DNA of 64,000 bases from Pectinophora gossypiella (lineage: Eukaryota > Arthropoda > Insecta > Lepidoptera > Gelechiidae). This document shows positions 12,401-24,400 of the stretch, in pieces; position 1 is the first letter of the stretch; each line of letters begins with the position of its first letter. The notes under the pieces are model-generated. The model was not told the origin of the DNA. It ran no database searches and was given only the letters and a program-made list of their open reading frames with translations. Where the stretch lies: the NCBI RefSeq assembly GCF_024362695.1, contig NC_065420.1:11075420-11139419 (forward strand), given 5' to 3'. Both the position numbers and the translations under genes were made by a program.

Positions 12401-15400
12401 GGATCTCCACGACGATCGGTCCTGCGCTGCCCGCATCCAGCGGCTTCCCGCGACCTTCACCAGATATCGTCGGTCCACCTTGTAGCGGGCCTACCCACTG
12501 AGCGTCGTCCGACACGTGGTCTATACATAGTCATCATCATCATCAGCCGTACGACGCCCACTGCTGGGCATAGGCCTCCCCCAAGTATCTCCACATAGTA
12601 TTATTCTTTATTCTATGCTTATAGGGAGTTTTGTAAATTGATTTGGACATCACTATTTTGTTATGGATAGACTTGAATTGTTCCCGCATTACGCTGAGTA
12701 ATCCAAGCGACAGTAATTGGCGATTCTTACCTGATGTGCTTTCATGACCTTGGTGAAGAAGGGGTGGATGGTGACCAGTGGGCGCTGCTCTTCAAACCCG
12801 TACTCCAGGCAGACCTCGTCGTTTATCACGAGCACGCTCACGCCTTCCTCGCAACCGAGGACCTCTCTCTGCGAATAAAATTATACACATCATCTCTTCT
12901 TATTCTGTCGTGTGCGTTGTGAGGTGGATTACCAACCTCATTAACCCTGGTGGCAGGGTTATTATTGAGCCGCCAAAGGTCTCTGACGTGACTCACGTAC
13001 CAACATCATCTCTTAATTTATTTTTAACACACCATCACATGTATACCCGAAGAGGTAAGCAGCGTATAGTGTACAGCCATTCCTCGCTATGTTTAAGTCC
13101 TATATTTTAAGTCCTTGGAAACCACGCGATATCGATTATTTATGATCCAAACACGAATTCAAACGAGCCCGTACCGGCATTCCAAGCCATGACACTACTT
13201 TAGGACTATCACGGGTTTTTGATTTATTTTTTATGTTATATCATTTCTGGATACAGTATTCATTTCTGGGTAAAGAATTCCATTTCTGTCTAGTGGCATA
13301 AGGGTTACATGGAACAGATTTATTTGCCGAAACGACATCGGTATTATCTGGGCAACCGACGTTAACATTAAAAAGTATTGAGTTAAAATTTGAATTATGT
13401 TATTGAATGATTGTCAAGTTCATATTATTATGTTAATTTCTCAGGTTGATTTAGTTTGTTATATGCATAACAATTTTAAATCCGTATGCCAATTCTTGGC
13501 TGAATGTGCTGAGACCGATGAAAACACTGTAATATATTGTAACACGCAACATTCATAAATATTTTTGTATTTGTATTGAAAATATCTGCACCTGATACAA
13601 TATACAGTCAACATTGTGAAACGTGTATAATTACTCTTTGACGGTATTTCTATGGGGGACTATCCAGCATACCTTTCCCAAAAAAGTATACAGGGTGTTA
13701 GTGACATTGTAACGAAAACTTTGAGGGATGATTCAGGCCATGATTCTGAGTTGATATCAAGTGGAATTTTCCGTCGCAAAAGTTTGGATTGGAAAATAAT
13801 TTAAGAAAACACAAAAATTTTCATGAATTTTCCGACAGGAAATTCCACTTAATATCAACTCAGAATCATGGTCTGAATCATCCCCCTCAGTATTTGTTAC
13901 GGTGTCACTAACACCCATACCTATTTGTATGGCTACCTGTATGTACTGGTACGGGTTGTAAGTGACATCGTAACGAATACTGAGGGGGCTGATTTAGCTC
14001 ATTATTCTGAGTTAATATCAAGTGGAATTTTTGATCGCAAAAGTATAGAATTGAAAATAATTAAAAAAATAATAAAAAAATCATGACTTTTGCGACGGAA
14101 AATTCCACTTGATTTTAATTCAGAATCATGGTCTGAATCATCCCCCTCAGTATTCGTTACGATGTCACTAACACCCAGTATAGATGGCGCTGTACAGATT
14201 TGACTTCGCTTAACAGACATGTGTATCTTTTATCTTTGTTTTTGGGTATAAATAGCGACCCTTATTTTTACACTTAGGTACATAATCCACTTATTATTAT
14301 TGTGAACAAAATAAAGAGAAGCAATATAAAGTGATCCAAATATCAAACAACAATTATTCTTATATATGCTTCTGCCATTACATTACATTTTTGAGTAAAT
14401 GTATCCCGAGTAATGAGTAAATAGGTAATAATCACGTTAAATCTGAGCAGCGCCATCTACATTGTTTTTAGGGAATGTAGCCTGGAAAGTCCGTCATTAT
14501 AATTACCTTGTACTGTTGTGTGACTAATTATATAGAAATATATGTTGCATACATGTATAAGCTCACGACAATATTCCAATTAGGCTAGCCATTCCATCGC
14601 ATGATGAACTAAGAACCCAAACCTCACCCAAATTTCTTAAATTAATGTGATAGGTTGTGAGCCATATCGCGTGTAATGTTACATACATTATATAGAAATA
14701 AAGAGGAAATATATGTTAGTGTATGTGTAATAAATATCATTTTAGTCGTATATTGGCCCCGATTCCTGCAGACACCGCCTAATTTTATTTTAAGTTATAT
14801 CCGTCATTTTCATATCCGTCGAAAAGGAAAGGGACGGATGATTCACAGCTCTTAATTTTAGACGGTTGGTTTAGATTTGTGCTTAAAATTGACGTGTGTT
14901 CCATAAATTTTGTGCTTGTCGATTACCCGTCCCTTTTCTTTTCGGCGGATAAGAAAATGACAGATATAACTTAAAATAAAATTAGATGGTATTTACAGGA
15001 ATTAGCACCATTGTGTCGGAAAAAGCTGGAATTGAACTAAATAGGTACAATGTAAATACAAAAAGGAAATAGCAAATGAATCTTACCAGTTGAGCCTGTC
15101 TTTGGTTCAGTCTACATTTCCTCTCGAACTCCTCCATATTCGCTACAACTGTACTTCGCGCCAAAGACTTCTTGTCTATAACCTAAAAAACAATCGTAAT
15201 TAATTAGCATTTACAATTCTTTACAATACAACATAAGACAAACAAATACATGTGAACTAACTTTACAAAATGTAACATTAGGTTTTATTTATACAACTAT
15301 TAGTTTTGTTTTTTGTACAAATAAATTAAAAATCAGTAGTAAAATTTCCTGGTGGTATATTAGAACTTACAAGTTGAAAGGTCAAACAACTTGTTGTACA

Positions 15401-18400
15401 TAAAGAAATTACGAATTATAGGATCGTTTTTCTATAATTTTATCTACTTTGATATCTTATAGATTTACTTAGGTACTTAGTGGTACTTACAAACAACCTC
15501 GTTTTACATAGACACCACACATTGACGTTATCGTACACGCGCATCTATGTGTGTGACGTCTGACACCATACAATTCAAGACTAAACTATGTTCGAGGGGA
15601 GTGAGGTCAACCTAGCTCAGATGCTAGTGGGGAGCGGAGAGTTGCCGTTCTATACGTAGGTAGTACATAAACTGCCTATATACATCCCACTGCTGGGCAC
15701 AGGCCTCCCCTCAATCAACCGGAGGGGTATGGAGCATACTCCACCACGCTGCTCCACTGCGGGTTGGTGGAGGTGTTTTTACGGCTAATAGCCGGGACCA
15801 ACGGCTTAACGTGCCCTCCGAAGCACGGTATCATCTTACTTTTTCGGACAATCAGGTGATTCAAGCCTGAAAAGTCCTTACCAAACAAAGGACAGTCTCA
15901 CAAAGTGATTTCGACAATGTCCCCACGTAGGTAGTATTATACCTTAATCTATGCTAAATAGTAACGATATGTACTTACTTTCCTAATATTACGACGTCCC
16001 TTGAAGAACGACTGCGACACCTGTCGCGACCCTAAGTGTTCGACGGGAGTCCCAAACATTTCGTGCGATAGCACTCTGCAAATTAAAATAAAACAATCAT
16101 ATAGCTGATAAACAGGACAACATAAGTAAGTATAAAAAATAATCTCCTTCTTTGTTGATGTCGGTTAAACCTGTGCGAAAATTGTACTGTAAGAAATTAC
16201 AATAATAATAAATAATAAATGATCGACGTAAATACGCTAATAACAGTGCTGTGCTACACTCTAACGTCGGAGGAATTCTTTTATTTTTTTAGTTATTGTT
16301 ATTACTAGTGACTGACTGAATATGTAATGTACTTAATATTATAATTATATCACCTTTATTTGAGTAGTTTTCTGATTTGATTTAGTTTTAACTTAATTTA
16401 ATTTTACTATTTTGTTTTATTGACTTTGGAATTTTAATGTTTGAATTTTAATTTTATAATTGCTCATGTAAATATGGGTTACATGCCTGAAATAAAATGA
16501 TTTTATTTATTTTATATATTAAATAAGGCATAAATAACAGTACCCTGTTACAAGGGCACATAAACATAGCTGGCTAGGAGTGGGTATCTACATTCTTTTA
16601 CTAAAATAATATGTATCTTATTGACAATAGCAAAGGTGCAAATCAGATTCGCCAAAAATCACAGATACGTGATTAAATGACACCTCCTTCGGGGGTACAG
16701 GCGTGAGGTGCGTCGTTTTGTTGAATATAACGACTATGGTCAAGTCTGTTACATGTCTAATTGGTAATTCGTCAAGTCCCCTTTTCGACAAGTTATGAAA
16801 TTTGCCAAACGCGCTATTCGTCATCTCCGCCTACGGTCGCCTGCAGATATACTGGACCCCTCCGGTATCGCCTGCATCTGCATGGACACCTCTGGTGGTG
16901 GTGGTGGTATAGATATACCAGAGGGGTCCAGTATATCTGCAGGCGACCGTACATTAGACGGACAAGTTACGATGGGTAAAGAACGCTGCTATTTGCGTCT
17001 GTATGTTACCTATAATTAATTCAGATTTTTTAATGTGATTCAAAAAAAACTTAAGCATACGTTTATTTTGCTGCAAGCGAGGTGTTAACCCACTTTAGTA
17101 GTAGCCCAAAAACCTCGTCGTAAAAGGACGGCATAATATGTATATTTTTTTTCACTATACCTCATCTGTTTCTCTCGCTCCAGCATTTTGCGGCTGCTCC
17201 GGCGGGCGCGCCGCGGGCCTCCGCGTTTGCGAGACTCAGGCGCGTCGCTACGTCGCTCAATGAACTCACTCACAAGCTTCGCGCGTTTCGCGTCGTCGGC
17301 CCTAAAATAAGGAACTAAGTCAATTGTCGAACTTCCCCCATGGTGCATATTGATGACATAACGTATACTTTGGAAATTTACTTGCTATTTTAGTAAGGAT
17401 CCGCCAATCTAGGTGGGGTACGCTGCAGGTAAACAAAACTATCAAATATTCTAATCGATTCGCAATAAGAACTGCTATAAGCAAACGCCGGTCACTCGCG
17501 CCATATTACCAATTACCCGCAAATAATGTGCATTTAATAGCTTCATGCAAGTTATTTCGAACAAGATCTATTATTATACTAAGAAAATCTTCAAGTAGTG
17601 CAAATTCAAGTCAATAAATAAATATGAAAGTAATGGGTAAAAGGAGCGTTTACGAGGCCCTCCATGGTTCTAGTAAGTTTTTTTTACATGACATTTTGAT
17701 TACATTGTTTTTTTTTTGTAATTGTCAGTTCTCAATAAAAATCGACACGGAATGTATTGTTTTTGCATGCGATGTTCGATTATTCTTCGACGTATTCGCA
17801 GTTATTGGCTACCAGAAAAAAAACGCTATCTGTGTCTTTCTTACTTTTTCTTACCTCGAAAGAGTGAATAAAAACACATAAAAGGCCATTCTTAAACCTT
17901 CGTTGGTGATTGTTAATAATGATTATATGCACAGTGAAAAATGAAGTGACGTGTGCCAGGATCGAAGAAAATTTAATTTTCATTCTCTGCTTACCCCAGT
18001 GGGATAAGAGTCAGTTTATGTATTTAGAGTGAAAAATAAGTATTTCCTTTTACCTGGCAGTATCTTGTTTCTTTCCCATTCGCTTGAGCAGTTTCTCTTT
18101 AGTGGATACCCACTGCTTTTCCTCTTCTGATGAAGAATCTTCATCGTTCTTACTGCGATCTCGTGTTGCATGGCTTCTCGTAATAATTTTCTAGAATTGA
18201 TAGGAATATTATTAAAAAAATTGTGCCAAGTAATGTGTGATTCTGACCATGATGCAACAATATATATATACTGGTACTGGTATATTTAGAGAAACGTCAT
18301 AAAATATAATAGTTTTATGTATGTACAATTACATGACAATATAAACACTTCCTTGAAAGCATTCTTACATTTTTATTTTTAGGAGAGGGACCCTTGTCCT

Positions 18401-21400
18401 GTTTCCCCAGATTATCATTGCTCAATACTACAGGTGCGTGCAGCATATTTAGTTCTTTGTTCATCATCTTATCCGCTGTCAACATCAATGACTCTGGTTG
18501 TTTCATTACCACATTAAGTTTCTTTTTACTAAGAGGCATAGGTTTCTGTGTTTCTTCATTAGGCTCGTGCTTAATTTTTGAAAGAACTTCGTCGGAATCA
18601 CTGTCGTTCATCAAAGAGCTTTTGGCCATACAGTTTTCACTTGTCTGTAAACCCTGTGAACGAGAAAATCCAGGTTAAAATAATACAATTTAAGCAATAT
18701 TAAAAAGTTGAATGACGATTGACGACCTAAACTCTACAAATTAGTTGAAAACTTGTTGCTACTTACCACAGGCGGGGGTACTTCGTCGTGCACATTGGTT
18801 TCATCTTCCGAAGCCGTTAACTCATCACGACCATCAGAATTGGGAGTTGCAGGCCTAGAAGCATCAACATTTGACTTGCTCGACTGCCCTTCCGTAGCGA
18901 TTTTACTCTTTGCTTTTGCCTTCTTACCATCTTTTAGAGATGATCGATTCAATGAGTTCAAATTAATTAATCTGTGAACAACAGGTATATTATTAGGTAT
19001 ATTCTTGTTTATATTACATTTATTTAAATATCTGCAATAATTAACTCACCGATCAACTTCTATATCCTCTTTGCTTCTATCAGTGATGTCTTGATATCTG
19101 AAATATGTTTCTACAAAAGTTTCCGGCAGTTTCTCCAAAATTATAGCAGCATTTTGATATAGTTTCGTTTCGTTAGGATCAATGCGATAACACTTCCATC
19201 CACTACGCTCAGTGTATAGCGGCTGATCTTCCACTTTAGATTTTTTATTTGTCTCTTCTGCCTTTTGTACATTATTTTCTGGTTTACTTTTACCTTTGCC
19301 CACTTTTCTTTTGGATTGTTTAGGTGCTTGTACATTATCATCAAATACAGGCATTGTAGGTTCACATTCTAACATTTCAACAGGATCATCGTAATTAATG
19401 AGAGGCGATTCTGGTTTATTATTGTCTTCAGAAACAACTGAGGAAGTTTCAGGTGCATAGTCATTCATAGATTTATTTGAATTTGCTCTTACGTCTCTCA
19501 ACTCATCATTTTGTTTAGATTCTTCAGAAATGACTTTCGGTAAAATCTTGTCATATACAAATTTCACATACTTTTGATAATTGTTGATTTCGTTCTGATC
19601 TACAGCAGTAAAACCAGTAAAATTCTTGTCAATCTCTGTGTCAATTTGTTCAGTTGAATCTACGTTATTGCATTGTATTTCATCACCTGGAGCTTTGCTA
19701 CTTGTTGAAGGTTTACTTTGAATGTCATGCTTTCGGTTTTTATCTTTTTTCGCGGTAACTGACACACTTTCAGTCTCAGAATCTGAAGACTCAACTTTTT
19801 TTTCCTCTTGCCTTATCCTTTCTCGCATTTTTCTAGTAAGAACAGCCACTTCGTTTATTGCTGGTGCTGGTGGAGGCGATTTTTCTTTTTGTATTGGCAA
19901 TTCTTTATTTTGTTTAGTTTCAGGTTTCTTGGCTTTTTTATTTTTTAGTCTTCTGTCAGGTTTCTTTTTTCCAGTAGGTTTCTTACTATTATTACTTGCC
20001 TCGTCAGAACTACTTTCCATCAGACTCCCTTTAGCTGTTACAGCATTAAGTGGTTCAAAAGCCTGTGGAATTAGTAAGCTCATAGCAGGATCGTATTCAT
20101 TATTATAGTCAGGTTCATGTTGTCTGCGGACCCTTAAAGAACTTTGACTAAATATTTCGGAATCTTGCTCACTCTGACTTAGAAAATCTTCATCATAATT
20201 GGAGTTTTTGTACCTTTGAATAGAATTTCTGACGTCAGTATGTTCAATTTGTTCCTGCTTAGTATGTACTGCTAGTACATTTTCAGGAATATAAGTCATT
20301 TCATCAAGATTTGCCTCAGGTTCTGTTTTTATTATTGTAGAATCTACTACACATCCAGAAGGCTCATCTTGAGGTTCAAGTTTAATGAGAGTCGTTAGAG
20401 GTTCTTGTAAAATGTTATTATCTTCAAAATTTTCATTTTCGTTAACATTATCAGGTAGAAAGCAAGATTTAAGTTCTTTCATTTGTACTTGCGACACCCA
20501 GTTATGTTCTTCTGTCTGATTTTCTCCTTCATCATTGTTAAAATCATCTTCAAAATTGTTTTCATCATAGAGATCGTCATCACCCTCTTCTAAATTATCT
20601 TCTTCTATATTATGAAATGCTTCCTCTGACATGGTGTTTACAGAGTTTATTGTCAGGCTGACTGTAGTTTTCTCGTTATTATCAAAATCTTCAGCAGTAT
20701 ATGCCGAAACTATTTCAAAGCAAATATCTGTCAATTTCTTCACTTTTTGCATATGAACATCATTTTGTTCTATTGCAGGATCGTCATCTTGCCCGGAAAA
20801 ATGATACTTTCTGTACAAAAGGCTTTTTACAGTTTCAAAAGTCATATCTTTCAGCAGACATGGTATAAACAATATATTATTATTTGAATTACAGAGTACA
20901 TTATTTTGAATAGGCAGTTTACAAGTTGTGATATAATCTTTCTGGTCTCTTTGTATCCACTCTACACATAGAGAAAATAGTGACTTAAACTCTTTTTGAT
21001 TGTCGGGTATGGAAATGTCATCAATCAATGTACCAAAATCACATATTATTTCTGAAGCTTCATATTCAATGTCATTGATCCTGAGCTCATTGGATGTATT
21101 GGCTTTATTACTATATAATGCTCCAACTTTTTGATAACACAGTTTTTTCAGTGATGGTACATTTGTGGCATACTCAACGGTTTTGTTGTTCACTGATAAG
21201 GAACTAATATCTGTTGTTGATTTTTTACCTTCTTGTGTCAGCATATCTAAAGAAAGGCGAAATAATGTGCTGGGCATCTGTTTTTTCTTTACATTTGACA
21301 CAGTTTTTTCAATTTCATGAAATGATTCTCCAGCTGGATTGAAATTTGAAATTTCTGAGTGCTTTTGCAAAATGTGTCTGTGACATGCATTTAAAGAAAG

Positions 21401-24400
21401 CCGAAATAAAGTGCCAGGCATTTCTTTTTGTTTCAAATTTGAAATAGCATCATCAATTTTATATTCTTGCTCTTCAACTTTATTCATGTTGAACATTTGC
21501 ATTCCTTTTTGCAAAACAATTGTACACAAAGATGTGAGTGTTTGTGGGTTTAAAGAGTTATTTAATTCAGTTGTAGATTTTGTGTTATTATTTACAGTTG
21601 ATACAGAATTCGTCTCAGAATTGGTGTCCAAGAAAATTTGATCATCCTCTGGAAAACTTGTACTCCCACCAGAAAACTTATCAGGCTCCACAACAAAATA
21701 ACTGCACACATAGTTTTTATGTGTAGAGTTTAGCCACTCACTAGATATGAACGGAGCACATAGTGAAGTCACCTGTCTTTGATAGTAATTTTTAAAAAAA
21801 TCACTTACCATTTTTACAGTCACATAAGAATCAGGAGGTTTTTTATTTCGGCTGTCCTGGGCTAAAAAAGACTGCGTTGGTTTTACCTTTTTAACCATCA
21901 CCGAATCACTGATCCAAACAGAATGTCGATCTTCGATGTTAAGTTTTTGTTTACCTTTCTGGTTTTGAGTTTGTGGAGGAGGTTTTTTAGCAATTTTGAT
22001 AGACAATTCTTTATTAAGAAATACAGTTTTAGGATTGAACTTGGATTTTTGAGATTTACTCTTTGGTGGCACTTGGATGGTTTCGACAATTTCACAATCA
22101 CTATCACTATCTTTTCCTTTAGCTTCAAGAACTTTTGGCTTTTCCCTGTAAGATATTAAGTTAGTGTGTTTGAGAAATTCTTGGTATTGTTTAGATAAAT
22201 CTTCTTCCATCTGAACTATATTATGTTTAGCAAGTTTTAGCAATAAAAATGACTTTTTGACACAATAATCCATTTTGAATGTGTCAGTCACATGGTTCGT
22301 GTTAATTTTTTTTGTAATGAAGTCTTCAGACTTTTGTGTCATAAGTTGACCTAGTTCAGATGTTGTTTTTACTATACTTTTCAGGAAATCGCAAGCCTTT
22401 TCAGATTGTTCTGCAGTTAAGGCAACATTCTCTTTCATGGGAGTCTCATATGGTGTGGTAGTTTGCACACCTGTTGACATTGTTTTAGTAATGTTTGTTT
22501 GACAAGCCATTTCAATAGTTTTTTTATCATCAGGATTTAACACAGGTATTTCAATTGGTGCATTTTGGGAAGGTTCACTCGATGACACCTTTTTAATTTT
22601 CAAATTAGTGCCTTGCATTTTCTGAGCAATGAAATTTTCAAATTCATTGGACATGCCCCATAAACCTTTTTTATCTTCAGTTGAACCATCAGGAACCTCT
22701 ATCACCGTTGGTTCTGGACTGATTTGACCATCTGGGTTATTATCACTATCTTTTGTTAAGTCATGTGTTTTGTCAGAATCAATTCTGCTCTTCTTTTTTG
22801 GGCTTTTTCCTGGACTGTCGAATTTCTTAGATGTCCTCTTTCTTTTCTGCTTGGTACCAACTCCAATTTCCTTTGTGATATCAATATCACTAATCTCTAT
22901 ATCAGATTCATCTGAAGAAATACTTTTGCCTATTTTGGGTTCCTTTTCAGGAACATATTCATCATCAGAATAGTACTTTTTTCCTTTCCTTCTACTTCTA
23001 GGTTCATCATCAGACAATTCTACATTTGCAAATGGATCCTCATCAGAGTCCTCATCATAATGAAATGTCTTTTTTGCCTTCCTGCGAGTAGTCCGCTTAG
23101 ATGTGTCTTCTACTAGTAATGAATTATCATAGAAATCATTATTTATGTCATCACTTTTATCATCTATGTTGTTCACGGTACTATCAACATTGTTATTTTT
23201 TAAGATTGTATGTATTTCAATTTTATCATTTTCAGTAGATTTCAACACCTGCTCATCTGAAGTATTTAATTCAATCTTTTCACCTGAATTTTCAATATTA
23301 GTTCCAAGACTCTCTTTTAATTTGCTTAAGGACACATCATCTGCATCATCCTCATCATCATCACCATCAAGGCCTTTAAATTCAGTTGCTTTTGTGTCTT
23401 GTTCCTTAGTTTGATCTTCTAAGTCAGTAGCTTGCATAATACTGTCTCCATTGGTGTTACTTGTTTGCTCAGCCACACTGTGACTGTCTTCAATTGTTGT
23501 CGAAAACAAATTCTGTAATGCAGCTTCAACATTATTCAATGTACTATCTGTATCAGCCTGCAAAGTTGTATGAGCATTGTTTGCAATACTTTGTTGTAAG
23601 TTTTTTCTTGGACGTCCTCTACCTCTTTTTTTAGGTGGACTAGATTGTTCCAATCCATTATCAGTAGTTTCATGTATTAAGTTATTTGCAGCTTCACTGT
23701 CACTTTGCTGCTCTGGTGTCTGTGGTGGAAGTTCTGTGCCTGAAGTCCTTTTAACTCTGCCTCTTTTTCTACGAACTTGCTTGATATCATCATATATAAA
23801 ATCATTTGAAGGTTTTTCAGAAAACCGTTTACTACGTCCTCGTTTTTTAGTCTCGAGTGCTGGGCTATTTGAATTTAGTGTACTAACATTTTCTGCCTCT
23901 ATTGTTTCATTTTGGGCTAACAAGCTTGATTTTGGTTTTCTACCCCTTCTAGTTTTAGTAGTGGGTAATTGTTCACTAGCAGTTGCCAAATCAATTTGTG
24001 TAGGCTGTGGAACCGCCTTTACATCAAGATTCTTTTTCTTTCGTCCCCTTCTCGGTTTAGAAGGAATTGTTTGCACATTTTCATTTATTTGTTCCAAAGA
24101 CTGCTGGGCACTGTCTTCGGAAACACTCGGGGGCTGTTCGGCACTGCCTTCGGAAGCACTCACGGGCACAGAATCAATTTGGGTACAACTTGTAGCACCG
24201 GCTTCATCGCCGATAAGCTGTTCGTCACAGTTAGACGACAACACAACTTCATTGTCGTACGGAATTTCACAAATATTGTTTGGCAATACCGGGGCTTGCG
24301 GTGGTGGCGGCACGATATCTGCCAAAGTCACAAATTCCTCTTCTTCGTAGATAGCACCCGCTTGGAATTGTTCAAATGCGTCCTCTGGTATACATAGGCT

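Larger units (their letters stand above)
12869..15086 (-). other. Largest ATRX intron (about 2.2 kb), repeat-filled
   Basis: Intron between the exons ending KAHQ and QAQL. It holds a SINE fragment (about 12912-13010), two adjacent copies of the palindromic MITE family B (13691-13918, 13951-14177) and a family A MITE (14781-14983). No coding frame was credited. Confidence 0.7.

Noticed and set aside
23577..24350. Long plus-strand open frame opposite the ATRX N-terminus
   Set aside because: It is antisense to a well-supported exon. The hydrophobic Cys/Phe/Leu-rich composition is what the complement of Lys/Glu/Ser-rich coding gives.
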